A DNA stretch of 39,569 bases, taken from positions 1 through 39,569 of IMG/VR virus record IMGVR_UViG_3300043313_000716; one strand, written 5' to 3'. This document shows, one piece after another, positions 23,799-31,049 of the stretch (the first letter of the stretch is position 1; each line of letters begins with the position of its first letter). Source of the stretch: a virus. The notes below the pieces were generated by a model. That model was not told where the DNA came from. It saw only the letters and a list, made by a program, of their open reading frames with translations, and did no database searches. The translations under genes were made by a program, and so were the position numbers.

Positions 23799-25230
23799 CT
23801 AAATACTTCCTAAGAGTACTTAAAAAGTTTTCCTCGCTATCTTCTTTCCCGTCCACAATAGCCAGCAGAGCTCTCTCAAATGGGCAATCCAGCATGATCC
23901 TATAGATAAACACCTGATCAGCCTTGGTCCCTTGGCGGGCCACTCGTCGGTTGGCCTGGAAAGTATTCTCCCAGCTAGGGTCATTGGCAAACCAGATCAC
24001 GTTATTACAGTTATTTTGTAGCCCATCCACCCCATGCGCCACGCTTTGTGGTTGGCCCAATAGAAGCGGCATGCCGCCCGCTCCGAACGCTTGGCACCAC
24101 GCGGCACCTTGCTTGGGGCTAATGCCGCCCCCCACACGCGGCACCGTGTAGCCAAGTCTTTCGTTAATTCTCTTATAGTCAGAGTGGTACTGGTAAAGAC
24201 AAAATGCCGGCTCTCCGTTCAGCTCTTCCAGCAGGTTCTCTAGAGCATCCAATTTAACATCGTGAGCAACACGATACTCGCTATCTTCCTCGGCATCTAC
24301 AAATGCTCCTTGTACCAGTTGGCGCAACTTTCCGAAGAGGACTCCAGCATTGGGGGCCATGACGGTCTTGCCGGCGATCTCTGCAATGAAGTCCTTTTCC
24401 AACTTCTTGTAGGAAATCTTTAACTCTTCAGGGAACGGAGCCCAGACGTCGACGTACTGACAAGGTATAGCTTCGGCGTCTTCGAGCTGTAACGTGGTCG
24501 GGGCGATCTTCTCTGCAATTCGCTCAACTGCCGTAGTTTGAGGTATATACTTACCGTCAAAATCGAGAGCCATATACTCTGTGCGGAAGTGCGTGATAAA
24601 CTCACCTAAGTCATCCCCCATGTCGGTGATGTAGCACTGCGCGAATAGGTCTTCCAGCAGGTTGGGCTTTGGCGTCCCTGTCATGACTACTCGGCGAGGC
24701 ATGTATTTCAGGTATTTCTTTAGAGTTTTGAACCTAGCGCTCTGAGGATTCTTGAACTTGGAGGACTCATCGACGGCCAGCATTACGCGCTTACCGCGCA
24801 GAAAGCTGAGAGCTACCTCATTAAGCGGGTAGCCGCGTTTCTGCTCCCCCAGCCGCCACTCGCTGGATAGCAGCCCCTCAATATTCATCAGATAGACGTC
24901 TACGTCCTCCTTCATAGCCTTCAATCTCTGTGTCTTCCCCCCATGGATCAACGTGCTCGTCAGATGCCTGAAGTCCTCCCACTTGCTCAATTCTGAGAGC
25001 CACGAGGTCGTCACGACGCGCAGAGGACCTAGGACCAACAAGACGTCTACCATGTCCATTCGCTTTAGGACTTCGAACGCCTTTAGGACTATTGACGTCT
25101 TTCCCTTTCCCGGCTTTAAGAACAATCTGGTCCCACCATTCTGGACGATTAGTTTCATCCCACGGACCTGTTCCGATTTTGGCTCTAACGAAGGCCTCGA
25201 CTTCGACCAGAGCGATGTAGTGGTTGTCAT
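23791..25230 (-). CDS. SNF2/SF2-type DNA helicase
   Basis: A 479-residue superfamily 2 helicase. Motif I is LFLKPGKGKTS (about residues 36-46), motif Ia region VLLVLGPLRVV, motif II VDESSK, motif III MTGTP, and the C-terminal motif VI region reads QANRRVARQGTKADQVF. Short SNF2-like helicases beside VRR-NUC and PolA genes are standard in phage replication modules. I chose the ATG at 25230 because GAGGT lies 8 bases upstream; the ATG at 25158 lies only about 15 residues before the P-loop and would remove part of the usual leading segment. The gene overlaps the VRR-NUC frame by 353 bases. Confidence 0.85.
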   Translation of the reverse strand: MTTTTSLWSKSRPSLEPKSEQVRGMKLIVQNGGTRLFLKPGKGKTSIVLKAFEVLKRMDMVDVLLVLGPLRVVTTSWLSELSKWEDFRHLTSTLIHGGKTQRLKAMKEDVDVYLMNIEGLLSSEWRLGEQKRGYPLNEVALSFLRGKRVMLAVDESSKFKNPQSARFKTLKKYLKYMPRRVVMTGTPKPNLLEDLFAQCYITDMGDDLGEFITHFRTEYMALDFDGKYIPQTTAVERIAEKIAPTTLQLEDAEAIPCQYVDVWAPFPEELKISYKKLEKDFIAEIAGKTVMAPNAGVLFGKLRQLVQGAFVDAEEDSEYRVAHDVKLDALENLLEELNGEPAFCLYQYHSDYKRINERLGYTVPRVGGGISPKQGAAWCQAFGAGGMPLLLGQPQSVAHGVDGLQNNCNNVIWFANDPSWENTFQANRRVARQGTKADQVFIYRIMLDCPFERALLAIVDGKEDSEENFLSTLRKYLVA

Positions 25231-25483
25231 ACCATCGTACCTCAGCGCCCAGCGCTCGGAGTTCATTGTGGACATGTACCTGCATGGCATCAGGCTCTTT
25301 CCCAGGCTGCTTCCACTCTATATACAAGTGGTGCCCGGTTGGGCCAAATAGCAGCAGCCTGTCCGGCCATCCCTTGCTGCCTGGAGTAGTCGTTTTGACG
25401 TACTTAAAGGGGAGGCCATAGGATTCAAACAATTGCTTACAGATACGGGCAAATGCTTTCTCAATACTAGATTCACGGCGCAC
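24878..25483 (-). CDS. VRR-NUC domain nuclease with long out-of-frame tail
   Basis: A 201-residue frame. Residues 1-105 are a VRR-NUC (PD-(D/E)XK) nuclease: Glu8, GWPDRL with Asp41, EWK with Glu56 and Lys58, and Gln68. This family cuts branched DNA. The remaining 95 residues are basic and low in pattern, and lie entirely over the helicase gene in another frame, where the helicase motifs are clearly the conserved ones. The stop that would normally end a domain of about 100 residues is missing, pointing to a frame extension, a sequencing indel or a frameshift joining it to the helicase. Confidence 0.75.
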   Translation of the reverse strand: MRRESSIEKAFARICKQLFESYGLPFKYVKTTTPGSKGWPDRLLLFGPTGHHLYIEWKQPGKEPDAMQVHVHNELRALGAEVRWYDNHYIALVEVEAFVRAKIGTGPWDETNRPEWWDQIVLKAGKGKDVNSPKGVRSPKANGHGRRLVGPRSSARRDDLVALRIEQVGGLQASDEHVDPWGEDTEIEGYEGGRRRLSDEY

Positions 25484-26099
25484 TTGTGCAGTCCCCCCCG
25501 TTCCTCCAACTCAGTTTGCACCAATTGCATTCGCGCCCAGTGGTTGGCCGCCACTCTTCATCGGCGCGGATGATGCGTATTTTATCGTCTATCTGGCCGC
25601 GAGCATCCTGCACCTCATCAGCGCTGAACGCGAAGGACTCAACGTGAAGAGGTATGTCCAGGTACACAAAGTCGGCTTCGCGCTTATCTTTCATGGCGCA
25701 GTAGAAGAGTCCCTGCATCCAATGGTCATCATAAATCTTGCCGGACTTCCAGTCGTATACCTTCTCCAGCTCCCCATCGATCTTGCCGCGTGCCCATGCC
25801 GTAGGATCGTCAAACTTGGCTGGGGTCCAGTCTTCGAACACCGCAACCTCGCCCTCAGCCACCAAGCCCTGAGCTTTGAGATTCTTCATGTAGTCCTGCC
25901 ACTTGGTCAGACAAGAGTTTCCGGTTGGATATGGGCCAAGGTCTTTGAAGAACTTTTCAAGAAGATCGTGCAGTGCGGTTCCGCGCTCAGCTGCTGCGCC
26001 ACTCGGTTCTCTGTTCCCGTGGATATAGGCATGAGCCCATTTCTTAGGGCACTTGTTGTAGAGAGACATACCACTATAGCTGATCGGCCGATCATACAT
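25473..26099 (-). CDS. RecB/Cas4-like exonuclease with four-cysteine cluster
   Basis: A 208-residue PD-(D/E)XK nuclease. Active-site elements: RGTALHDLLEKF (His44), GKIDGE (Asp108), VYDWKSG (Asp116, Lys118) and the Gln in HWMQGLFY. Cys17 near the N-terminus and Cys191, Cys194 and Cys204 at the C-terminus match the iron-sulfur cluster arrangement of Cas4/AddB-type nucleases. It likely works in recombination or end processing with the helicase and VRR-NUC protein. It overlaps the VRR-NUC start by 11 bases. Confidence 0.82.
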   Translation of the reverse strand: MYDRPISYSGMSLYNKCPKKWAHAYIHGNREPSGAAAERGTALHDLLEKFFKDLGPYPTGNSCLTKWQDYMKNLKAQGLVAEGEVAVFEDWTPAKFDDPTAWARGKIDGELEKVYDWKSGKIYDDHWMQGLFYCAMKDKREADFVYLDIPLHVESFAFSADEVQDARGQIDDKIRIIRADEEWRPTTGRECNWCKLSWRNGGDCTSAP

Positions 26100-26241
26100 T
26101 TAGCCATACCCCATTCAGTGAGTACTTCCCATACCAGTCTCCCAGACGGAATACAATGGTCCCGTCCATGGGCAACAGAACTTTCTGGTCAGCCCATGGC
26201 CCCCCACAGACTTCCAGCATTTGGCGCTTGGACTTCTTCAT
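26092..26241 (-). CDS. Small conserved-looking protein between polymerase and RecB-like gene
   Basis: A 49-residue basic protein beginning MKKSKRQMLEVCGG and continuing with an VLLPMDGTIVFRLGDWYGKY segment. Its ATG overlaps the polymerase stop (ATGA) and it ends 8 bases inside the RecB-like gene, so it fills the gap in a tightly packed operon. No known motif beyond short beta-strand-like segments. It is too short for usual gene thresholds but its couplings support it. Confidence 0.6.
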   Translation of the reverse strand: MKKSKRQMLEVCGGPWADQKVLLPMDGTIVFRLGDWYGKYSLNGVWLNV

Positions 26242-28040
26242 GAGGGCTTAGCCTCTCCCCACTGAGCGCCATAGTCAACATCGAAGATCATCGGCACGTC
26301 GCATGGAAGATAGTTAGCGGCTTCTTGGTAGATTTCAGTGATATAATCCACATCCTTCTCGAAGACGCTAGAGTTAATTTCGTCGTGTACCGGCACCAAT
26401 ATCCGGCCGCCAGTGGCCGTGATCCTAGGATCCAAGTAGATCATGGCCTCCTTACCTTGGTCGGCTGCGCTACCCTGGATCAGAGTGTTAAGCGCTTTAT
26501 AATCCCATGTACCTCCCCAAGGGCTGGATCCCGGCTCGCAGTAATAGATACGCCCGCCAAGGGTCTTAATTGGCAGCCCATGCTGAAACCGCTTCTTGCA
26601 GTCAGAGTCCAGATCTACTACGTCCACCAACATTGACTTGATTGTGTCGCGCAGATACTTGGCTCGCTCCTTGGCGCAGTCAAGTTTCTTGGCCAACGCA
26701 TCCAGACCCATGGAATATACCAGACCCAGGAAGATCTGCTTGGCTTCATGGCGGGTGACATCTCCACCAACCAAGTTCTTAACCCACTGATAACAATCGA
26801 GGAATGGCTCATCTATGTACGCCTGCATAAGCGCGCCACACTCAAAGTGCGCGGTCAGGCGCGGCTCTTGCGACTTAAAGTCACCACAAAACCAAACCTG
26901 ACCGATCTCAGGTAGCAGATAAGTACGCATATCTGGGAAGGGCTCGCCCCAGAAGTCAAGACCTTGATCTTTTGGAACGTTCTGCCCGTTAGGGTCGCTA
27001 GAAGATAGACGTCCTGTGCGAGTTCCAAAGCCATCTGGGTTTCGCACCTGATGATACGAGGGGTGAATTCTCCCTCCGTTGGATTGACAATAGCGAAGCC
27101 ACGGCTCCATGAAGGTCCCGATGAGCGTATCGTAAGTACTCCTAGATGCCAAAAGGCTTTTAAGCTTTGGATCATTTTCAAGGACGGCCTCCAGGCTGGG
27201 CTTGCCCATAGAGTACTTGCCTTTCGGCGTTAGTAGGAATCCTTCATAGCCAAGCTCTAAGAGCCGAGCGCACAGCGCTGCATCCTTGACCACGAAATCG
27301 GGGCCAACCCGCAAATGCTCGCGTATAAGCTGATCCAACAGAGCGCGCTTGATATTGGCCTTATGGCAGTCATCCTTAAGCCGCGCCTCATCAACCCTGA
27401 TCCCCTGATTCTGCATACGGCTGAGGATGGGGGCCAGTGTGCGCTCTCGGTTATACGGCTCCAGCTGATCTTGTATGGTGGGCTTGTTGAACTCGTGCAG
27501 CTCTCTGGTGCGGTATATGTCCCCGACAGCATAGGGGCCAGACATGCTTACTGGGGTATCCGCAATGTATGCGCCGGCCTCTGAGCGCTTAGCTCCTGGG
27601 ACATTGGCCACAATCCAGTCGTACATGTCTTGCTGCTCGTCCGGCGCAATTCCCAGCCAGTCGTTGGCCAGATCCTTCAGTGAAAGGGATCTCGCGTGCG
27701 GGTTGTTGAGGTACGACGAGAAGAGGGTGTCGTGCGTAAGTAATGGGTCGCGTTCAGGCAGGTCGAAGTGATGAGCAAGAACAGGAATATCAAAAATAAG
27801 GCCGTTGTGAGTGATGAAGATTTCATCCCAGTACTTGAGAAGCACTTCACGCGCCTGCTCCTTAGTGCAATTGTTGCCTTCTGGATGGCCCCACGCCAGA
27901 TACACTCGCTGAGTGCTTCCATCAGCCTGCGGTATGCCCAGCGCCACGCCTACGGGCACGGCTGCGTAAATAGGGGCGCCCTTAATGATCTTGGTAGATT
28001 CAATATCGAGCTCAATTTCTAAGCGCTCAGTGCCTATCAT
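26238..28040 (-). CDS. polA: Family A DNA polymerase with 3'-5' exonuclease domain
   Basis: A 600-residue replicative polymerase. The exonuclease shows LDIE (Asp12, Glu14), THNGLIFD (Asp84) and a Tyr170/Asp174 motif. In the polymerase domain, TGRLSSSDPNGQN is at 342-354, motif A DFKSQE starts with Asp387, motif B is RHEAKQIFLGLVYSMG (Lys434, Tyr442), and motif C is VHDE (His552-Asp553). The residue aligned with E. coli Phe762 is Leu438. Gly of the usual YG is Ser443. There is no 5'-3' exonuclease domain. Start ATG overlaps the stop of a 29-residue peptide gene and has AGGGG upstream. Confidence 0.95.
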   Translation of the reverse strand: MIGTERLEIELDIESTKIIKGAPIYAAVPVGVALGIPQADGSTQRVYLAWGHPEGNNCTKEQAREVLLKYWDEIFITHNGLIFDIPVLAHHFDLPERDPLLTHDTLFSSYLNNPHARSLSLKDLANDWLGIAPDEQQDMYDWIVANVPGAKRSEAGAYIADTPVSMSGPYAVGDIYRTRELHEFNKPTIQDQLEPYNRERTLAPILSRMQNQGIRVDEARLKDDCHKANIKRALLDQLIREHLRVGPDFVVKDAALCARLLELGYEGFLLTPKGKYSMGKPSLEAVLENDPKLKSLLASRSTYDTLIGTFMEPWLRYCQSNGGRIHPSYHQVRNPDGFGTRTGRLSSSDPNGQNVPKDQGLDFWGEPFPDMRTYLLPEIGQVWFCGDFKSQEPRLTAHFECGALMQAYIDEPFLDCYQWVKNLVGGDVTRHEAKQIFLGLVYSMGLDALAKKLDCAKERAKYLRDTIKSMLVDVVDLDSDCKKRFQHGLPIKTLGGRIYYCEPGSSPWGGTWDYKALNTLIQGSAADQGKEAMIYLDPRITATGGRILVPVHDEINSSVFEKDVDYITEIYQEAANYLPCDVPMIFDVDYGAQWGEAKPS

Positions 28041-28126
28041 AGTCCCCTAGCCTCATCTTCCAGTACTTTGCACCCGTAACAGTAAACAACGAAGAAGGCG
28101 AATGCTCCGCCAATGATCCACCACAT
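28037..28126 (-). CDS. 29-residue single-span membrane peptide
   Basis: The frame begins MWWIIGGAFAFFVVYCYGC, one strong membrane span, then a short acidic tail. GAGGA lies 7 bases before the ATG and the stop overlaps the polymerase start by ATGA, so it is coupled to polymerase translation. A longer frame back to 28222 is not supported because it overlaps the next gene. Function is unknown; membrane micropeptides can act on host envelope functions. Confidence 0.6.
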   Translation of the reverse strand: MWWIIGGAFAFFVVYCYGCKVLEDEARGL

Positions 28127-28166
28127 AATAGTATCCTCTAGGTGGCCATCCTTGGCCTTGGGGAAA

Positions 28167-28958
28167 TTAGAAGCGTTTACCGCGAGCCGAGCTCTTGGTG
28201 GCCGCTGCGGCTTTCTCGGCAATCTGCTCCTCTGTAAGCTCTGGGTTGGCCTCGTACACGCGCTCCAGCTGCTCCTGGACGACCTCGGCCTTCTGCACCA
28301 GCGGCATGATCATGCTAACATCCACCAGTGGGCCGTTGAGGAAGGTCAACTTGAAGGTGGTGTCACGATCTGGCACGCTGCCGATCGTGGTGTACACGCC
28401 GAGCGGTGGGCGCGCAAAGAGAGTGCTGAGCTTGTTGACGTACTGCGCCCAGATCTTAACGCTGGTGACCGGGAGCTGCATGGTGGCGATTTCGGCCGTC
28501 TTCAAATCTTCTACTGTGGTATCCGCAGGAATGAGGGCAAGGCGCCGAGTATTTTTGCAAGCCTTGCCGCGACCGCCTTTCGGATCACTCTCCCATGCAT
28601 TCCACGGACAAGATGCGCAGTCCGTATGTTGGGGCTTTGAGCTTTTAGGATGCGGTGCCATGTTCTCTCCGTCCTCGGAGTAAGCATAGCAGACAGGATT
28701 CGTCGGGTTCTTCTCGTCGTAGACTCCCTCGTAATACAGGTTGGCATGGGTGCTGGCCATGACGATAACGTTCAGCTTGTTATCGGGGACAGGCGTGCCG
28801 TTGAGGGTCAGGATACCAGCACGGGTGCCGATGTTACTGGTAGTAGGCTTTTCAATGGCAGTGGCTTTCTTGGCCATGGCCGCCAACATCTCGTCGTAGT
28901 TAGCAATCTCTTTGGTTTGCTCTGCTACAACGTCTTCATCAGGCTTTTTAGTGGTCAT
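28167..28958 (-). CDS. Replication-module protein with cysteine cluster, possible ssDNA-binding protein
   Basis: A 263-residue protein. The middle carries a cysteine cluster: Cys at VCYAYSEDGENMAPHP, then TDCASCPWNAW and KACKN, which could bind zinc or an iron-sulfur cluster. The C-terminal 40 residues are helical and end in a basic SSARGKRF. Similar abundant proteins occur next to polymerase genes in other phages and are suspected single-strand-binding analogues, but the acidic tail of classical SSB is absent. ATGA overlap with the upstream gene. Confidence 0.55.
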   Translation of the reverse strand: MTTKKPDEDVVAEQTKEIANYDEMLAAMAKKATAIEKPTTSNIGTRAGILTLNGTPVPDNKLNVIVMASTHANLYYEGVYDEKNPTNPVCYAYSEDGENMAPHPKSSKPQHTDCASCPWNAWESDPKGGRGKACKNTRRLALIPADTTVEDLKTAEIATMQLPVTSVKIWAQYVNKLSTLFARPPLGVYTTIGSVPDRDTTFKLTFLNGPLVDVSMIMPLVQKAEVVQEQLERVYEANPELTEEQIAEKAAAATKSSARGKRF

Positions 28959-29323
28959 ACAATAATACTCGTCGACGGGAGGATAAGGGATAGTTTAGTG
29001 CATTTTTCGAAGCGTTCGTTTGACGCTTCCAGTAGTGGCTCCACATTATCAAGGAGGGTATCTAGGCCGCCAGTGGCCAGGAACATAGCGCACCATACCT
29101 CGGGAGTTAGCGTGCCGGGCGTTGCTGTGATGCGTGATTGCAGGGCGCTGGCGCCAGTAGGTGAAGACTTATGTACAAAGCTGACGAAGCAGCTAGTGCC
29201 GAGCTCGTCGGCTCTTTCTACCACCTTTGAAATCAGTTCGTGCATTCCATCAATTTCTTCTTGCGTAAGGTCCAGCGCTTCGGGCTTGGTTTCCGCCCAT
29301 GATTCCAACGACATTTCTATCAT
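28955..29323 (-). CDS. Protein of unknown function upstream of the Cys-cluster protein
   Basis: A 122-residue acidic protein. The N-terminal part is helical (LTQEEIDGMHELISKVVERADEL), the rest mixed. No motif is recognised. The ATG at 29323 (MIEMSLESW) has GGAGT 7 bases upstream; a GTG nine bases earlier is less likely. It is the first gene after the operator-bearing promoter at about 29355-29368 and overlaps the next gene by 4 bases. Confidence 0.5.
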   Translation of the reverse strand: MIEMSLESWAETKPEALDLTQEEIDGMHELISKVVERADELGTSCFVSFVHKSSPTGASALQSRITATPGTLTPEVWCAMFLATGGLDTLLDNVEPLLEASNERFEKCTKLSLILPSTSIIV

Positions 29324-29354
29324 GCTAGACACTCCAAAGGTTATATTGCAGCAG

Positions 29355-29368
29355 GTGCCACTATAGCA
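29355..29368 (-). promoter_or_regulatory. Extended -10 promoter with operator just downstream (minus strand)
   Basis: On the minus strand the sequence reads TGC TATAGT (29368-29360), an extended -10 box identical to that at 376, followed by the GTGGCAC palindrome (29361-29355). The -35 region is poor (AGCAAT at 17 bp), which an extended -10 can offset. It would serve the genes at 28037-29323 and the polymerase beyond. Confidence 0.6.
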
Positions 29369-29370
29369 CG

Positions 29371-29709
29371 TTACGCCTGCCCATTGCTACCAGTGAGCAT
29401 CATCGCGTCATTCTCTTTGATGAAGACGCCGTCAACCATTTTACCCTTACGATCCTTGATGATATCCCATACAGCTTCGAGAATGTTTGGCGGAGTGCTG
29501 CCTCTCTGGGCGCACATAATAATCGCGATAACCATAATGTCCCCCAAGGCGTCATCGACGACGTCAGGTTTGCCTCTAGCGAGCCCGGCAGCGAGCTCTC
29601 CAACCTCCTCAACCATCTTAACGAATTGCTTATCGACTGTGGAGCCCTCAATGAGATTGCGGTCATTGGCCCACCCTAATATATTTGCTGTCAGTTCATC
29701 CATTCGCAT
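29371..29709 (-). CDS. MazG-like nucleotide pyrophosphohydrolase
   Basis: A 112-residue all-alpha NTP pyrophosphohydrolase. The metal-binding pattern is visible: KMVEEVGELAAGLARGK (the EExxE helix) followed by VVDDALGDIMVIAIIM (the ExxD-type DDxxD helix). It would convert a (d)NTP to its NMP. With the HD enzyme it may remodel the phage's nucleotide pool, for example removing a canonical dNTP, or act on ppGpp as suggested for some phage MazG proteins. AGGA lies 9 bases before the ATG. Confidence 0.82.
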   Translation of the reverse strand: MRMDELTANILGWANDRNLIEGSTVDKQFVKMVEEVGELAAGLARGKPDVVDDALGDIMVIAIIMCAQRGSTPPNILEAVWDIIKDRKGKMVDGVFIKENDAMMLTGSNGQA

Positions 29710-29749
29710 GGGTTATTTCCTCAGAGAGCCGTCCATGGCCGTTAAGATA

Positions 29750-29899
29750 TTAGGCACGGAACTTTGAGATCACCCAAGCACCGAGCTTGCGGCCCAGAGC
29801 AGTGATCTCGTCGGTGTATGGCAGACCCAAGAGGGTGTAGCCCCCGTAGATAGCCAGTGGGATTGTCACGAGGTTCAACAGATCGCTTAAGAAGTTCAT
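29750..29899 (-). CDS. Small hydrophobic protein
   Basis: A 49-residue protein beginning MNFLSDLLNLVTIPLAIYGG, with an N-terminal hydrophobic, probably membrane-bound segment, then TLLGLPYTDEITALGRKLGAW and a basic end. An ATG directly upstream (29902) gives one extra Met; the AAGGTG site suits the second ATG. It lies directly after the stop of the gene at 29903. Function unknown. Confidence 0.6.
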   Translation of the reverse strand: MNFLSDLLNLVTIPLAIYGGYTLLGLPYTDEITALGRKLGAWVISKFRA

Positions 29900-29902
29900 C
29901 AT

Positions 29903-30349
29903 TTACACCTTTTTATCCGATAGGTCATATACATCAATGTACTCAACTCCTGGAACCGAGACCCCAGTAGCTTTGTACTCATCCACTGTCCCTGTGGCCA
30001 GACGAAATTGCAGTAACGAAATATCGCCAGTTTCACGCATGAATTCAATCAACTTTTCCTTATCACTGACTGTGGCCACGTTCCGAGTGTTGAGTCCGGT
30101 GATGCGACCATCAATAAGCACGCCCTCAAGCTTCTGAGCGCGACACACTTCGATGGCGTAGGACTTGAAGGCAGTCTCAGTTTCCTGTGCCGCCTTGGCT
30201 TGTCTCTCCAGCTCTAAGCGCTTGGCGCGCATGGCCCGCCACTGCACGATAACTCGTTCGTACAGATCTCTGGGGGACTCAGCCACTGGTATCATAGCCA
30301 CTAGACTCAGCAGCTTTTCAGCGCTTAGCTCTTCTTTTTCATCAATCAT
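29903..30349 (-). CDS. Phage protein of unknown function, helical N-terminus
   Basis: A 148-residue protein. Residues 1-65 are helical and charged (RDLYERVIVQWRAMRAKRLELERQAKAAQETE), the C-terminal half is alpha/beta (LIDGRITGLNTRNVATVSDKEKLIEFMRETGDISLLQFRLATGTVDEY). Such two-part proteins are common in phage replication operons but are unassigned. It overlaps the next upstream gene by 8 bases. Confidence 0.55.
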   Translation of the reverse strand: MIDEKEELSAEKLLSLVAMIPVAESPRDLYERVIVQWRAMRAKRLELERQAKAAQETETAFKSYAIEVCRAQKLEGVLIDGRITGLNTRNVATVSDKEKLIEFMRETGDISLLQFRLATGTVDEYKATGVSVPGVEYIDVYDLSDKKV

Positions 30350-30698
30350 ATTCGTGAAACCTCTGGATAATTTGGTTGTACTTCTTTCTCACAGCTTCGT
30401 GATCCCAGAATACGTTCTCAGCATGGACTCCTCTTACCTGGAATCCTTCCATGATCATTGAATTTGTTAGCTCCAAGAAGTGAATCTCACAGCCAACTCC
30501 GAACTCCATAGTCATAGCATTGTGACGGACGCGAGTGGCCCCCATGTCCTGTAGAATAGGCACGCAGTAACTGAAGAACTGAGCGCTAGGTATGACTACA
30601 TAGACATGTCTTCCCCCGAAGCACTGACGCATGGCCGCTGCCAACATTGCCCGAGTCCTGCCACTGCGCCGTTTGTCCCAGCGCTCCGGGCCACTCAC
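30342..30698 (-). CDS. Small protein with degenerate P-loop
   Basis: A 118-residue protein. Near the N-terminus RRSGRTRAMLAAAM resembles a Walker A loop in which Lys is replaced by Arg or Thr (GRT instead of GKT), followed by a strand VYVVIPSAQ. A later VFWDHEA resembles a Walker B strand. Similar 'GRT'-type small phage proteins exist with no assigned function; ATP binding is doubtful. It overlaps the next upstream gene by 4 bases. Confidence 0.5.
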   Translation of the reverse strand: MSGPERWDKRRSGRTRAMLAAAMRQCFGGRHVYVVIPSAQFFSYCVPILQDMGATRVRHNAMTMEFGVGCEIHFLELTNSMIMEGFQVRGVHAENVFWDHEAVRKKYNQIIQRFHEYD

Positions 30699-31015
30699 TT
30701 CCCATACTCCTTGACAGGGATAGTAAATACCAGATTACCGCGCCGAGCACTACGCGCCCAGCCCATAGCCTGGAGACTTCTGCCCAGCTTGGCGATATCA
30801 GTGGTTGATGGGGATCTTTCGAACATCAGGCCCCATAGTTCCCCTGGGCGTATAGTAATCTTTCCGTTACGCTCAAAGCCAAGGTTGAACATGGTGATCC
30901 CAGTTGGCAGCTCATCCTTAACCAGATTGGTGAATGCCTCATCTTGACCAAATGAGAGCTTTTCCCGAAGCTTCTCATTCTCCAGCTCCAACTCTTCGTA
31001 TGTAGGCTTGGTCAT
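30695..31015 (-). CDS. Coiled-coil protein with winged-helix-like C-terminus
   Basis: A 106-residue protein. The first 30 residues are a short coiled coil (TYEELELENEKLREKL), likely for dimerisation. The C-terminal part (GELWGLMFERS ... TDIAKLGRSLQAMGW ... GNLVFTIP) has the helix-helix-strand pattern of a small winged helix. It is the first gene behind the operator-bearing promoter at 31050-31079, which makes it a candidate DNA-binding regulator. The ATG at 31015 follows GGAG; a longer frame to 31051 would overlap the promoter. Confidence 0.5.
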   Translation of the reverse strand: MTKPTYEELELENEKLREKLSFGQDEAFTNLVKDELPTGITMFNLGFERNGKITIRPGELWGLMFERSPSTTDIAKLGRSLQAMGWARSARRGNLVFTIPVKEYGK

Positions 31016-31049
31016 TACATCTACTCCAGCAATAAAAGGTGGTGCCCCC

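Noticed and set aside
19488-29709. A 2-aminoadenine (Z) genome, given HD phosphohydrolase, MazG-like enzyme and PolA
   Set aside because: The defining PurZ (adenylosuccinate-synthetase-like) gene is not seen in the window, and the modification operon instead contains a thymidylate-synthase-fold enzyme and hmU-type proteins. HD similarity to DatZ would need a profile search.
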